64,000 bases of DNA from Alphaproteobacteria bacterium (GCA_024640405.1 JAHEFB010000001.1:62001-126000); one strand, 5' to 3'. Numbered from the stretch's first letter, positions 53,114 to 63,257 are shown. Numbers and translations: made by a program. The notes: generated by a model not told the origin, from the sequence alone.

Positions 53114-54160
53114 ATGTCAAAAGCATCAGCTTCAAACACTGCAGAACGCGAGGCATTTTACAAGGCACTTGAGCCGGAAAGCATGACTGCGCTGTGGTCT
53201 GTGATGGGCGCGATTATCACTCCGGAACCCAAGAGTGACTGTGTGCCGTTCATGTGGCACTACGAAAAGGTTCGGTCCCGGCTGCTGGAAGCCGGCAAGC
53301 TGATATCGGCAAAGGAGGCCGAACGCCGAGTACTGATTCTGGAAAATCCCGGACTGAAGGGGACGTCGAAATGCACAACCTCACTTTACTGCGGGGTGCA
53401 ACTGGTGATGCCCGGCGAGGTGGCACCGGCTCACAGGCACACCCAGTCGGCCTTGCGGTTTGTGCTGGAGGCTTCTGGTGGTCATACGGCAGTCGGCGGT
53501 GAAAGGACGGAAATGCACTATGGTGATTTTGTCATCACCCCGAACTGGGAATGGCACGATCACGGCAACGACAGCGCCGATCCGGTTTTCTGGCTGGACG
53601 GACTGGATATACCGCTGGTGCAGTTTCTTGATGCGTCTTTCGCTGAAGGGTATGGCGAAGACCAGCAACCGATCAGCAAGCCGCAGGGAGATTCCAACGC
53701 GCGTTACGGCGCAAACATGCTGCCGCTCGGGTATGAGAAGGCTTCGCCGACATCGCCGATTTTCAACTATCCCTATGAGCGTTCGCGCGAAGCGCTGGAA
53801 CAAATGCGACGGCAGGAGGAGTGGGACCCGTGTCACGGGCTCAAAATGCGTTACATCAATCCTGTGGACGGTGGCTGGGCGATGCCAACCATCGGCACCT
53901 GTCTGCAATTGTTACCAAAAGGATTTACATCCCAGAGCTACCGCTCGACCGACGCGACGGTGTTCGTCGGTGTCGAGGGCACCGGGCGCATCATTGTCGA
54001 TGGTGAAGCTTTTGACTGGACGCCGCGTGATGTGGTTGTAGTGCCGTCCTGGCGAGAAGTCACGCACGAGATATCCGAAGACTGCGTGCTGTTCAGTTAT
54101 TCCGACCGGCCGGTGCAGGAAAAATGCGGCCTATGGCGGGAGCGCCGCGGAAACAGCTAA
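53114..54160 (+). CDS. Gentisate 1,2-dioxygenase
   Basis: Bicupin ring-cleavage enzyme that opens gentisate to maleylpyruvate with Fe(II). It is 348 aa, the normal length. The iron ligands of the first cupin are in APAHRHTQSALRFVLE and WEWHDHGND; the second cupin shows TVFVGVEGTGRIIVDGEAF and VVVPSWREVTHE without a full metal set, as is usual. Maleylpyruvate isomerase and fumarylpyruvate hydrolase are not encoded alongside; the FAH-family protein at 4417 is far away. It ends 6 bp from the convergent M20 gene. Confidence 0.93.
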   Translation: MSKASASNTAEREAFYKALEPESMTALWSVMGAIITPEPKSDCVPFMWHYEKVRSRLLEAGKLISAKEAERRVLILENPGLKGTSKCTTSLYCGVQLVMPGEVAPAHRHTQSALRFVLEASGGHTAVGGERTEMHYGDFVITPNWEWHDHGNDSADPVFWLDGLDIPLVQFLDASFAEGYGEDQQPISKPQGDSNARYGANMLPLGYEKASPTSPIFNYPYERSREALEQMRRQEEWDPCHGLKMRYINPVDGGWAMPTIGTCLQLLPKGFTSQSYRSTDATVFVGVEGTGRIIVDGEAFDWTPRDVVVVPSWREVTHEISEDCVLFSYSDRPVQEKCGLWRERRGNS

Positions 54161-54166
54161 CGCTTT

Positions 54167-55330
54167 TCAAACGAGCTTGCTACTGAGCCTGTCCAGCATG
54201 GCAAGGCACTGGTCGAGCTGGTCAAGCTCGACAAATTCATCAGGCTTGTGGGCCTGTTCGATTGAGCCGGGCCCGCATACGACAGCGGGAATACCAATTT
54301 GCTGAAACAGACCGGCTTCTGTTCCAAAGCATACGAAATCGGTTGTGTTTGCACCGGTGAGTTCCGACACCAGCTTCACAGCCTCACTTTCGGGCATTTT
54401 CTCCAGGCCGGCTATTTCTCCAACGACATGGGTCACAATATCTGCAGCCGGGTGTACAGCTCGCATGGCCGGCAGCAAATCCTGCTCGACGTGTTGACGC
54501 ACACGCGATTTGACGAAGTCTGCGTCACTGACCCTGACAGGTCTCATTTCCCAGTCGACGCTGCATTTGTCGGCAATGACATTGTGGGCAATTCCGCCTG
54601 TTATGCGGCCAACTTGCAAGGTGGTGTAAGGCGGCTCAAACGGTGAGTTTTCCGGACATCTGGAAATCAGTTCCGGACGCAATGACATCAGGTGATTGAC
54701 ATAACGCACGGCATACTCGACGGCGCTTACTCCTGCGTCCGGTATGGAACCATGGCCTGCCAGGCCGGAAAATTCCACTGTGTATTCGGAGCAACCCTTG
54801 TGACCTTCAATAATTCGCATGAGGGTTGGTTCGCCTATAATGCAGGCAGACGGTTTCATGCCGATGCCGCGCAGTTCTTCCACCAGTGACCGGGCGCCCA
54901 GGCAGCCGGTTTCCTCGTCGTGGGTGAAGGCAAAATGCACAGGACGGGTCAAGGGCAGGGTGGCATACCGCTGAACCATGGCCAGACTGGCTGCAATGAA
55001 GCCTTTCATGTCGCAGGTGCCACGTCCAAACAGTTTTCCGTCCGAATGGCGCAACTGAAACGGGTCCGATGTCCAGTCCTGGCCCTCGACCGGCACGACG
55101 TCTGAATGGCCAGACAAGACGATACCGCCGTCCGTTTCCGGCCCAAGTGTAGCGAACAGGTTTGCCTTGGTATCGGTTTCATCGGGCGATACGCGAACTT
55201 TTGCACCCGATGTTTCGAGTTTTTCAGCGGCAAAGTTGATCAGGTCAAGATTGCTGTCTGCAGAAATTGTGGGGAAGGCGACGAGTTCATCCAACAAGTC
55301 GACGGTGTATTGAAGCTGGTCGTGCGCCAT
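54167..55330 (-). CDS. argE: Acetylornithine deacetylase-type M20 metallopeptidase
   Basis: A 387-aa dinuclear zinc hydrolase of the ArgE/DapE group. Ligands and catalytic residues are visible: GHSDVVPVEGQDW (His, Asp), GRGTCDMKGF (bridging Asp), THDEETGCLGAR (catalytic Glu-Glu), IIGEPT and a C-terminal GPGSIEQAHKPDE with the last His. The dimerisation domain lies between. ArgE is the best guess; related N-acyl amino acid deacylases are hard to separate by eye. It is a single gene diverging from DUF805. Confidence 0.88.
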   Translation of the reverse strand: MAHDQLQYTVDLLDELVAFPTISADSNLDLINFAAEKLETSGAKVRVSPDETDTKANLFATLGPETDGGIVLSGHSDVVPVEGQDWTSDPFQLRHSDGKLFGRGTCDMKGFIAASLAMVQRYATLPLTRPVHFAFTHDEETGCLGARSLVEELRGIGMKPSACIIGEPTLMRIIEGHKGCSEYTVEFSGLAGHGSIPDAGVSAVEYAVRYVNHLMSLRPELISRCPENSPFEPPYTTLQVGRITGGIAHNVIADKCSVDWEMRPVRVSDADFVKSRVRQHVEQDLLPAMRAVHPAADIVTHVVGEIAGLEKMPESEAVKLVSELTGANTTDFVCFGTEAGLFQQIGIPAVVCGPGSIEQAHKPDEFVELDQLDQCLAMLDRLSSKLV

Positions 55331-55422
55331 AGTCTGTCATTGAGCCCCATGTTGTGTGTCTCAGGCGTTCATGACAGCATGATATGGGTAATTGTCAAAC
55401 GGTGAATCGCGGGAGATTGAAC

Positions 55423-55764
55423 ATGGGCAATATAGACATGACTTTTCTTTTCACATCAGCTGACGGGCGCATCAGCAGGCAGCAATGGTGGATCGGTATC
55501 GGTATCCTGGTTGCGATCTGGTTGATCAGCGCGCTTTTGCTGGGGCGGGATGGATTGATACCGTTTGTCATCGGCATCCTCATATGGCTGGCTGGCATCA
55601 TGCTGCACATAAAGCGATGCCATGACCGGGACAAATCGGGATGGTGGTGCCTGTTGTTGCTGATCCCGTTTGTCGGTTTCATATGGGCTGTCATTGATCT
55701 TGGCATATTGCCCGGAACCATCGGGGCCAACAAGTTTGGACCTGATCCGCTGGAGGCGGCGTAA
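55423..55764 (+). CDS. DUF805 membrane protein
   Basis: A 113-aa protein with the DUF805 pattern: FTSADGRISRQQWWIGIGIL, then helices, IKRCHDRDKSGWWCLLLLIP and a C-terminal GTIGANKFGPDPL. Four hydrophobic helices are present. The ATG at 55423 follows GGGAG at proper spacing; the frame extends to 55384 without homology. The function of the family is unknown. It is followed by 124 bp that carry the TetR operator. Confidence 0.93.
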   Translation: MGNIDMTFLFTSADGRISRQQWWIGIGILVAIWLISALLLGRDGLIPFVIGILIWLAGIMLHIKRCHDRDKSGWWCLLLLIPFVGFIWAVIDLGILPGTIGANKFGPDPLEAA

Positions 55765-55850
55765 CCGCCCAGTTCCGGAAATCGGCGCTTTCGGCTTCCT
55801 GTTTCGTCACGCGGATTTCCATGAGAGCTTGACTTACGGTCAGCATGGAG

Positions 55851-55874
55851 TTAATTTAACGTACGTTCATTTAA
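55851..55874. promoter_or_regulatory. Candidate operator of the TetR/isovaleryl-CoA operon
   Basis: Perfect 10-bp palindrome AACGTACGTT (55858-55867) inside a longer imperfect one with flanking TTAA on both sides; 10 of 12 pairs match over 24 bp. It ends 14 bp before the TetR start codon. A TetR dimer bound here would shut off its own gene and the ivd-mcc genes behind it. Confidence 0.65.
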
Positions 55875-55888
55875 TTGGGAAGATTGTA

Positions 55889-56512
55889 TTGGCCCGCACT
55901 TCAGGAAGCATTGGCACGGAAACGGCCGAACGCATTCGCTCGGCTGCCGAGCAGCTGTTCGCCGCGCGTGGTTTCGCAGCGGTGTCGATGCGCGAAATTG
56001 CAGGCGAAGTTGGGGTGCAAGCTGCTGCCCTTTACAACCATTTTTCCAACAAGCAGGCGTTACTCGAAAGTTTGCTGGTCACTCACATGGAGGAGCTGAT
56101 CGCGGCGTGGGAAGCGGAAGCGTGCGCCGAGGAGGGACCAGAAAGAGCGCTGGAGCGATTTGCAAGGTTTCACATTCGCTACCACGTGAGCCGTTCTGAT
56201 GCCGTCTTTATCTCGTACATGGAACTTCGCAACCTGGAGCCGGAAAATTTTCGGCGGGTTGAGAACTTGAGAAAGACTTATGAGGCATTTGTTGTCGGTA
56301 TCCTTGAAAAAGGCCTGACCTGCGGCGAGTTTACACTGGTTGATTCACGCATTTCGGCCATGGCCATTATCGCGATGCTGACCGGCGTGAACACCTGGTA
56401 CAGGTCACAAGGGCGCCTGTCCCTGGCGGAAATTGAAGAGATTTACACAAGTATGGTGCTGCGCAGTGCCGGCGCACTCCCAAAGGAGGCCTCATGTTTG
56501 GCAGCGGAATGA
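55889..56512 (+). CDS. TetR-family regulator of the isovaleryl-CoA operon
   Basis: A 207-aa repressor from a TTG at 55889 with GGGAAG upstream; no better start preserves the normal N-terminus. The HTH is complete: [50 protein letters not shown]. The ligand domain is all-helical. Its last 19 bases overlap the isovaleryl-CoA dehydrogenase gene. Control by an acyl-CoA of leucine breakdown is inferred from gene order. The palindrome 14 bp upstream is the likely binding site. Confidence 0.88.
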   Translation: MARTSGSIGTETAERIRSAAEQLFAARGFAAVSMREIAGEVGVQAAALYNHFSNKQALLESLLVTHMEELIAAWEAEACAEEGPERALERFARFHIRYHVSRSDAVFISYMELRNLEPENFRRVENLRKTYEAFVVGILEKGLTCGEFTLVDSRISAMAIIAMLTGVNTWYRSQGRLSLAEIEEIYTSMVLRSAGALPKEASCLAAE

Positions 56513-57657
56513 ATTTTGGGCTCGGCGAGGAAGTTGATGCGCTTCGTGACATGGTCCAGCGCTGGGCAGCCGACAATCTCGCTCCGCTTGCTGCGCAAAT
56601 AGACGAGACCAATGAAGCACCGAAAGACCTGTGGCCGCAAATGGGAGAACTGGGACTGCTGGGTGTAACTGCTGATCCTGAATTCGGTGGGTCCGGTATG
56701 GGGTATCTGGCCCATGTTGTCGCGATGGAGGAAATCAGCCGGGCATCAGCATCGGTGGGTTTGAGTTATGGCGCACATTCGAATTTGTGCGTCAACCAGA
56801 TCAACCGATGGGGAAGCGCTGAACAGAAGGCAAAGTATCTTCCAAAATTGTGTTCCGGAGAGCATTTCGGTGCGCTGGCCATGTCTGAGCCGGGGTCCGG
56901 GTCCGACGTGGTTTCGATGAAGCTGCATGCCGAAAAGCGCAACGACCGGTTCATTCTGAACGGTAACAAGATGTGGATTACCAATGGTCCCGATGCCGAA
57001 ACGCTGGTCGTCTATGCCAAGACGGACCCGAATGCAGGTTCGAAGGGGATAACGGCATTTCTGATTGAAAAGTCGATGACAGGTTTTTCCACAGCGCAAA
57101 AGCTCGACAAACTGGGCATGCGCGGCTCAAACACCTGCGAGCTGGTATTTGAGGACTGCGAGGTTCCTTATGAAAATGTGCTCGGTGAGGAAGGGCAGGG
57201 CTCAAAGATTCTGATGTCCGGTCTCGATTATGAACGTCTTGTACTGGCAGGCGGGCCGCTGGGCATAATGGCGGCGTGTCTCGATGTGGTTGTGCCCTAC
57301 AGCCATGATCGCAAGCAGTTCGGCAAGTCCATCGGTGAGTTTCAACTGATGCAGGGCAAGCTTGCCGATATGTACACTACCATGAATGCCTGCCGCGCTT
57401 ATGTTTATGCGGTGGCTGCGGCGTGTGATCGCGGCGAAACGACCCGCAAGGATTCGGCCGGGTGCATTCTATATGCGGCGGAAAAGGCCACCTGGTGCGC
57501 ACTCGAAGCCATTCAGGCGCTTGGCGGCAACGGTTACATCAATGAGTATCCCACCGGCCGTTTGCTGCGTGACGCCAAACTGTATGAAATCGGTGCCGGC
57601 ACGTCGGAAATCAGACGCATGCTCATTGGCCGTGAAATGTTTGTGGAAACGGCATAA
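56494..57657 (+). CDS. ivd: Isovaleryl-CoA dehydrogenase
   Basis: A 387-aa acyl-CoA dehydrogenase acting on isovaleryl-CoA in leucine breakdown. Family motifs: [32 protein letters not shown] and a C-terminal [19 protein letters not shown]. The catalytic base is Glu247 in [14 protein letters not shown], the position used by isovaleryl-CoA dehydrogenase and not the later Glu of short-chain enzymes, which supports the specific call. AAAGGAGG precedes the ATG. The stop overlaps the next start as TAATG. Confidence 0.95.
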   Translation: MFGSGMNFGLGEEVDALRDMVQRWAADNLAPLAAQIDETNEAPKDLWPQMGELGLLGVTADPEFGGSGMGYLAHVVAMEEISRASASVGLSYGAHSNLCVNQINRWGSAEQKAKYLPKLCSGEHFGALAMSEPGSGSDVVSMKLHAEKRNDRFILNGNKMWITNGPDAETLVVYAKTDPNAGSKGITAFLIEKSMTGFSTAQKLDKLGMRGSNTCELVFEDCEVPYENVLGEEGQGSKILMSGLDYERLVLAGGPLGIMAACLDVVVPYSHDRKQFGKSIGEFQLMQGKLADMYTTMNACRAYVYAVAAACDRGETTRKDSAGCILYAAEKATWCALEAIQALGGNGYINEYPTGRLLRDAKLYEIGAGTSEIRRMLIGREMFVETA

Positions 57658-59264
57658 TGGCCATTTTGAAGCCGACTGCGCCAACCCGTGGCGATGCCTA
57701 TGACGCCAACCGCAAGGCGATGCTGGATGCATTGTCGGTGGTGGAAGATGCAGTAAACTCAGCACTTGATGGCGGAGGCGAGAGCGCGCGCGAACGTCAT
57801 GTGTCACGCGGCAAGGTTTTGCCGCGTGAAAGGGTGGCGCGGCTGCTTGACCCCGGGTCGCCGTTTCTTGAAATCGGAGCGACGGCTGCTCATGCAATGT
57901 ATGACGGCGCAGCACCTTGCGCCGGTATGATTGCCGGTATTGGCAGGGTCCAGAACCGGGAAGTGATGATCGTTGCCAACGATGCCACAGTGAAAGGCGG
58001 TACCTATTATCCACTCACCGTCAAAAAACATCTCAGGGCCCAGGAGATAGCCAGGGCCAGCCATCTGCCCTGCATCTATCTTGTGGATTCCGGCGGGGCC
58101 AATCTTCCCAATCAGGATGAGGTGTTTCCGGATCGCGATCACTTCGGCCGCATTTTTTTCAACCAGGCCAACATGTCGGCTCGCGGTATTGCGCAAATTG
58201 CGGTGGTCATGGGGTCTTGCACGGCGGGCGGAGCCTACGTGCCGGCAATGTCCGATGAATCGATCATCGTGAAAGAACAGGGCACCATCTTTCTGGCTGG
58301 TCCGCCGCTGGTGAAAGCTGCAACCGGAGAAGTGGTAACCGCGGAAGAGCTGGGCGGTGCAGATGTTCACACACGGTTGTCCGGAGTGGCCGATCACATG
58401 GCGATGGATGACGCCCACGCATTGGAACTTGCCCGGCGCGCCATAGCCAACCTGAACTGGCAGAAACAGGTGTCGGTTGCACTGCAGACACCGGAAGACC
58501 CCTTGTATGATCCGGATGAACTGATGGGCGTTGTGCCGGGCGATCTCAAGACACCCTATGACATTCGCGAAGTGCTGGCACGGGTTGTCGACGGGTCGCG
58601 ATTTGACGAGTTCAAGGCCCGCTACGGGCCGACACTGGTGACCGGGTTTGCCCACATTCATGGTATCCCCTGCGGAATAATCGCAAACAACGGCGTGCTG
58701 TTTTCGGAAAGCGCGACCAAGGGTGCACATTTTGTGGAGTTGTGTTCGCAGCGTCGTATTCCGCTTGTGTTTCTGCAGAACGTAACCGGATTCATGGTTG
58801 GAAAATCATACGAGGCAGGCGGCATAGCCAAGGATGGAGCCAAGCTTGTGACCGCAGTATCCACCACGTCAGTCCCCAAGGTGACGATGATGGTCGGCGG
58901 TTCCTTTGGGGCCGGAAATTACGGCATGTCCGGAAGGGCGTATGATCCGCGTTTCGTATGGTCCTGGCCCAACAGCCGTATTTCGGTAATGGGCGGTGAA
59001 CAGGCGGCCGGTGTACTCGCGACCGTCAAGCGTGATGGAATTGAGCGCAAGGGCGGACAATGGTCGAAGGAAGAAGAAACCGCGTTCCGCAAACCCGTTG
59101 CCGATCAGTTCGAACACCAGGGTCATCCGCTTTACGCCTCAGCCCGGCTGTGGGATGACGGGGTTATTGATCCCCGCAGGACACGTGATGTCCTGGGACT
59201 GTCACTGTCTGCTTCGCTCAACGCACCCATAGAAGAAACACGCTTCGGCGTGTTCAGGATGTGA
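57657..59264 (+). CDS. mccB: Methylcrotonyl-CoA carboxylase, carboxyltransferase (beta) subunit
   Basis: A 535-aa carboxyltransferase that moves the carboxyl group from biotin to 3-methylcrotonyl-CoA. Motifs include [40 protein letters not shown] and [20 protein letters not shown], with the MCC-type [20 protein letters not shown]. It starts on the last base of the preceding stop codon. It forms a complex with the biotin-bearing subunit encoded next. Confidence 0.96.
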   Translation: MAILKPTAPTRGDAYDANRKAMLDALSVVEDAVNSALDGGGESARERHVSRGKVLPRERVARLLDPGSPFLEIGATAAHAMYDGAAPCAGMIAGIGRVQNREVMIVANDATVKGGTYYPLTVKKHLRAQEIARASHLPCIYLVDSGGANLPNQDEVFPDRDHFGRIFFNQANMSARGIAQIAVVMGSCTAGGAYVPAMSDESIIVKEQGTIFLAGPPLVKAATGEVVTAEELGGADVHTRLSGVADHMAMDDAHALELARRAIANLNWQKQVSVALQTPEDPLYDPDELMGVVPGDLKTPYDIREVLARVVDGSRFDEFKARYGPTLVTGFAHIHGIPCGIIANNGVLFSESATKGAHFVELCSQRRIPLVFLQNVTGFMVGKSYEAGGIAKDGAKLVTAVSTTSVPKVTMMVGGSFGAGNYGMSGRAYDPRFVWSWPNSRISVMGGEQAAGVLATVKRDGIERKGGQWSKEEETAFRKPVADQFEHQGHPLYASARLWDDGVIDPRRTRDVLGLSLSASLNAPIEETRFGVFRM

Positions 59265-59274
59265 GGGCGCGACG

Positions 59275-61263
59275 ATGTTCTCAAAGATACTAATTGCGAA
59301 CCGCGGCGAGATTGCCGTGCGTGTCATCCGCACTGCCAGGCGTCTTGGCGTGGCGACCGTCGCCGTTTATTCGGACGCGGATGCCGGTGCCTTGCATGTG
59401 GCGGAGGCAGACGAGGCGGTGCGGATCGGCGGGGCTCCGGTAGCAGACAGCTATCTTCAGGCAGACGCCATTATTGCAGCGGCGAAAGTCACCGGTGCTG
59501 AGGCCATTCATCCCGGTTACGGCTTTCTGTCGGAAAATCCCGAATTCGTCGAGAAGGTGTCAGAAGCGGGGCTGACCTTCATCGGACCGTCGGCCGACGC
59601 CATTCGAGCCATGGGTCTCAAGGATGCCGCCAAGGCACTGATGGAAACCGCACTGGTGCCGGTTGTTCCGGGCTATCATGGTGAGAGGCAGGAGCCGGAA
59701 TTTCTCGCCGCACAGGCAGAAGGAATAGGGTATCCGGTTCTGGTCAAGGCGCGGGCCGGTGGCGGCGGCAAGGGAATGCGCAAGGTTGATGCACCGGATC
59801 AGTTCGCAGATGCATTGGCAGGAGCGCAACGCGAAGCCAGGGCTAGTTTTGGAGATGACCGGGTTCTGATCGAAAAATATGTGACGTCTCCGCGTCACAT
59901 CGAGATTCAGGTGTTTGGCGATCAACACGGTAACGCGGTTCATCTGTTCGAACGCGACTGCTCCTTGCAACGCCGGCATCAAAAGGTGATCGAAGAGGCT
60001 CCGGCCCCAGGAATGACGGATGAAATGCGAGCCGCAATGGGGGATGCGGCGGTCAAAGCCGCCAAGGCAATCGGGTATTCGGGAGCCGGTACTGTCGAGT
60101 TCATTGTTGATGGCTCAGACGGGCTGCTGCCTGACCGGTTCTGGTTCATGGAAATGAACACCCGGCTGCAGGTTGAGCACCCGGTTACGGAGGCCATAAC
60201 CGGTCTCGATCTTGTCGAGCTACAACTTCGCGTGGCATCCGGCGAAGCTTTGCCATTTTCCCAATCCGATCTTGTCATCGATGGCCATGCGTTTGAGGCA
60301 CGGGTTTATGCCGAAGATGTTCCCAAGGGCTTTTTGCCGGCCATCGGCACACTGGATCACTTGCGGTTTGCGATGACGGCGCGCAATGACACCGGTGTGC
60401 GTGAGGGCGATGAAATCACGCCGTATTATGACCCGATGATTGCAAAGGTAATTGTGCACGGGCGTTCGAGGGATGAAGCGCTGGCCAAAATGCGCGTGTC
60501 ACTGGCCGAAACACAGATCGCCGGTACAGTCACAAACAAGGCGTTCCTGTCTGCCCTGTGCCGGCATGAAGGTTTCTCCAGGGGTGAAGTCGATACCGGA
60601 CTGATTGATCGTGATCTTGAACAGCTTGTTCACGAAGGCGAAGCGCCGGTTCTGGCGCAGGCAGTGGCCGCAATTGCAGTGCTGGGACTGGCGGCCGGCG
60701 AGAGCCATGCGGACCCGTGGACTTCGCTGTCAGGATGGCGGCTATGGGGCGCGGCGCAACATTTTGTAAAGCTGGTGCAGGGAACAGCAGTGTTTGATTT
60801 GCGCGTGTCGCTGCGCAATTCGCGTGATTTCAAGGTTTCATCGCCCACGAATGCAATCAATCTGTCTCTGGTGGCGCGCACGCCGGGAAGGATGATTGTC
60901 GATGGACACGCGCAGCCCCTGCGCTATGCCGCCTCACAAACATCCGGCCGCATTTCACAGGTGAGCGTGTTTCTGAACGGTGACACATATGTGTTCGATG
61001 TACCGGACGGGGTGAGCGATGCCGGTGAAACCGGATCCGGCGATGATATCCGCGCGCCCATGCCGGGACTGGTAAAGCAGGTTCGGGTGAAACCTGGAGA
61101 TCAGGTGGTCAAAGGAGATGCTCTTGCGGTTCTGGAAGCCATGAAAATGGAGCACACACTCACAGCCGCCAGGGATGGATCCGTCAGCGAGGTTTTCGTG
61201 TCAGATGGTGATCAGGTAAGTGATGGCGATTTACTGGTTTCGCTGGAGCCGGAAAAGGAATAG
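59275..61263 (+). CDS. mccA: Methylcrotonyl-CoA carboxylase, biotin carboxylase/carrier (alpha) subunit
   Basis: A 662-aa subunit with biotin carboxylase (KILIANRGEIAVRVIRTAR at the start, ATP-grasp loop KARAGGGGKGMRKV, EMNTRLQVEHPVTE), a connecting BT-like domain and the biotin carrier at the C-terminus, where EAMKMEHTL places biotin on Lys624. Domain order and length are those of MccA, not of the shorter AccC. Only 10 bp separate it from mccB. Confidence 0.96.
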   Translation: MFSKILIANRGEIAVRVIRTARRLGVATVAVYSDADAGALHVAEADEAVRIGGAPVADSYLQADAIIAAAKVTGAEAIHPGYGFLSENPEFVEKVSEAGLTFIGPSADAIRAMGLKDAAKALMETALVPVVPGYHGERQEPEFLAAQAEGIGYPVLVKARAGGGGKGMRKVDAPDQFADALAGAQREARASFGDDRVLIEKYVTSPRHIEIQVFGDQHGNAVHLFERDCSLQRRHQKVIEEAPAPGMTDEMRAAMGDAAVKAAKAIGYSGAGTVEFIVDGSDGLLPDRFWFMEMNTRLQVEHPVTEAITGLDLVELQLRVASGEALPFSQSDLVIDGHAFEARVYAEDVPKGFLPAIGTLDHLRFAMTARNDTGVREGDEITPYYDPMIAKVIVHGRSRDEALAKMRVSLAETQIAGTVTNKAFLSALCRHEGFSRGEVDTGLIDRDLEQLVHEGEAPVLAQAVAAIAVLGLAAGESHADPWTSLSGWRLWGAAQHFVKLVQGTAVFDLRVSLRNSRDFKVSSPTNAINLSLVARTPGRMIVDGHAQPLRYAASQTSGRISQVSVFLNGDTYVFDVPDGVSDAGETGSGDDIRAPMPGLVKQVRVKPGDQVVKGDALAVLEAMKMEHTLTAARDGSVSEVFVSDGDQVSDGDLLVSLEPEKE

Positions 61264-61287
61264 CGTCGCTGCCAGGAGGTGTTGGCG

Positions 61288-62823
61288 ATGAATGTTCAAC
61301 GAACCAGACGCAGCGGCCGGCGGAAAGCTGATTTTGTGTCACCAACCAGGCAGGTGACCTACCGCAATCTGATAAACCCGTTTCCGAGCCAGCCGCTTTA
61401 TTCGGACGATCAGATCGATCACATTCACCAGCTGGCCAAGCAGATCTTGCAGGAAATAGGCATACGGGTATTGCTGCCCCGGGCTCGTGATGCCTATCGC
61501 AAAGCCGGGTGTCTTGTAGATGACGACACCATGATGGTGCGTATTGGTGACGACATTATCGAACGGGCTGTTGCGTCTGCGCCGAGCGAGTTCACCCTGC
61601 AGGCGAGCGATCCTCAAAACAACATTCATCTCGGTGGCAGGTCACTGAACTTCATGCCGGTAGGAGGGCCTCCGGGATTTTCCGACCTGGATCACGGCAA
61701 ACAGACCGGTACGCGAACAGCGGCACAGAACTTCATGAAACTGTGCCAGCATTTCGACGTGATGCATGTCGCAGGTCCGTGTGTTGAGGCGCAGGATCTG
61801 GCGGTGAACGAACGCCACCTGTGGGTGAAGCTCGATAATCTTACCTTGACTTCGAAACCGGTATTTACCTGGGCGCGCGGTACCCCGCAGTCGCGGGACG
61901 GGTTTGACATGATACGCATTGCCCGCAGTCTGAGTGAGGATGAGTTCAGATCGGCTCACCATACCTACACGGTAATCAACACCAATTCGCCGCTGCAACT
62001 GGATATTCCGATGCTCAACGGGCTGATGGATTTCGCCGAGCAGAACCAGGTTGTCGTCATTACGCCGTTTACTCTTTCCGGAGCCATGGCTCCGGTCACA
62101 ATTGCCGGTGCGCTTGTGCAACAGCACGCGGAATTTCTCGCTGCACTGGTTATCAACCAGCTTGCACGACCCGGAGCGCCGGTTGTCTATGGAGCGTTTA
62201 CATCGAATGTGGACATGAAATCGGGCGCGCCGGCCTTTGGCACACCGGAATATGTCAGGGCGGCATGGGGTTCAGGACAGCTTGCCAGGAAACTGGGTTT
62301 TCCGTGGCGATCATCGGCACCCAATGCTTCCAATGCGCCGGATGCGCAGGGGGCTTACGAGACCCAGTTGTCCCTGTGGGGTGCTATCCAGGGTGGCTCC
62401 AATTTTATCGCTCACACGGCAGGATGGCTTGAGGGAGGACTGACGGCTTCATTCGAGAAATTCATTCTTGATATCGAAGTTCTGCAGATGGTTGCCGAAC
62501 TGTGTGCTCCGGCGAAGTTCGATGAAGCCGAACTGGCGCTCGATGCCATTCGGGAAGTGGGGCCGGGCGGCCACTTCTTCGGCTGCGAGCATACGATGCA
62601 ACGATATTCGACAGCGTTCTATTCGCCGCTCGTGTCGGACTGGAGCAATTTCGGACAATGGACGGAAAATGGTTCGAAAACCGCTGATGAGCGGGCTAAC
62701 GGTATCTGGAAAAAAATCATTGCGGATTTTGAAGCACCTGCAATGGATCAGGCTGTACACGAGGCGCTTGATGAGTATGTCGCCCGGCGTATTTCCGAGG
62801 GTGGGGCCTTGCCTGAATCGTGA
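61288..62823 (+). CDS. Trimethylamine methyltransferase (MttB) superfamily protein, non-pyrrolysine
   Basis: A 511-aa protein from the ATG at 61288, eight bases after AGGAGG. It has the MttB TIM-barrel pattern: LAKQILQEIGIRVL, FMPVGGPPGFSDLDHGK, TYTVINTNSPLQLD, VTIAGALVQQHAEFLAALVI and a C-terminal HFFGCEHTMQRYSTAFYSP. No in-frame amber codon interrupts it, so it belongs to the non-pyrrolysine group that demethylates quaternary amines such as glycine betaine. No corrinoid protein (MtbC type) is encoded in the window. Its place directly after mccA is unexpected. Confidence 0.85.
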   Translation: MNVQRTRRSGRRKADFVSPTRQVTYRNLINPFPSQPLYSDDQIDHIHQLAKQILQEIGIRVLLPRARDAYRKAGCLVDDDTMMVRIGDDIIERAVASAPSEFTLQASDPQNNIHLGGRSLNFMPVGGPPGFSDLDHGKQTGTRTAAQNFMKLCQHFDVMHVAGPCVEAQDLAVNERHLWVKLDNLTLTSKPVFTWARGTPQSRDGFDMIRIARSLSEDEFRSAHHTYTVINTNSPLQLDIPMLNGLMDFAEQNQVVVITPFTLSGAMAPVTIAGALVQQHAEFLAALVINQLARPGAPVVYGAFTSNVDMKSGAPAFGTPEYVRAAWGSGQLARKLGFPWRSSAPNASNAPDAQGAYETQLSLWGAIQGGSNFIAHTAGWLEGGLTASFEKFILDIEVLQMVAELCAPAKFDEAELALDAIREVGPGGHFFGCEHTMQRYSTAFYSPLVSDWSNFGQWTENGSKTADERANGIWKKIIADFEAPAMDQAVHEALDEYVARRISEGGALPES

Positions 62824-63257
62824 GACTGGTTCCTGACATTGCCCTGCCAACACACGTCCATATTCCGACAACCGGCAGCAGGCCGGATCTGGCACCTCTT
62901 GAAATGGCCAGGCAACTTGCGCCACGGGTCACGCAGGCGACCAACTGGAAACAGAATATAGCCTATCTCTATGGTCATGACCTGATGCGAGCCGGATATT
63001 ACTGGGAGGCGCACGAGGTATGGGAAACAGTTTGGCTGGCTACCGGAGCCAATTGCCCGGAGCGCCTGTTGCTGCGAATGCTGATCCAGAATGCCAACGC
63101 CCAATTGAAGCGGAAAATGGGGCGTCTGGCAGCGGCCGACAAACTGGATGTGCAGATCGCAGAACTGCGGTCGGACCTATCCTCCAGGCTTGGCGGTAAG
63201 GTTGACCTCTACATGGGTGTTGCTACTAACAACCTAAAACTGCAATATAATGCATAA
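62820..63257 (+). CDS. DUF309 protein
   Basis: A 145-aa helical protein from a GTG at 62820, overlapping the MttB-like stop as GTGA. The DUF309 signature is AGYYWEAHEVWETVWLATG, with His and Glu/Trp residues that could bind metal or water. The family has no known function that I can name. Its last codons and stop form the left part of an inverted repeat rich in TGCA. Confidence 0.8.
   Translation: MRLVPDIALPTHVHIPTTGSRPDLAPLEMARQLAPRVTQATNWKQNIAYLYGHDLMRAGYYWEAHEVWETVWLATGANCPERLLLRMLIQNANAQLKRKMGRLAAADKLDVQIAELRSDLSSRLGGKVDLYMGVATNNLKLQYNA

Noticed and set aside
55670..55888. N-terminal extension of the TetR frame overlapping DUF805
   Set aside because: Covers the end of another gene and the palindromic operator; the TTG at 55889 gives the usual TetR N-terminus.
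57804..58730. 308-codon frame opposite mccB
   Set aside because: Antisense to a fully conserved carboxyltransferase; His/Arg/Cys-rich and without family features.
61288..62823. Pyrrolysine-type MttB
   Set aside because: No in-frame amber codon occurs in the gene, so it belongs to the non-pyrrolysine group.
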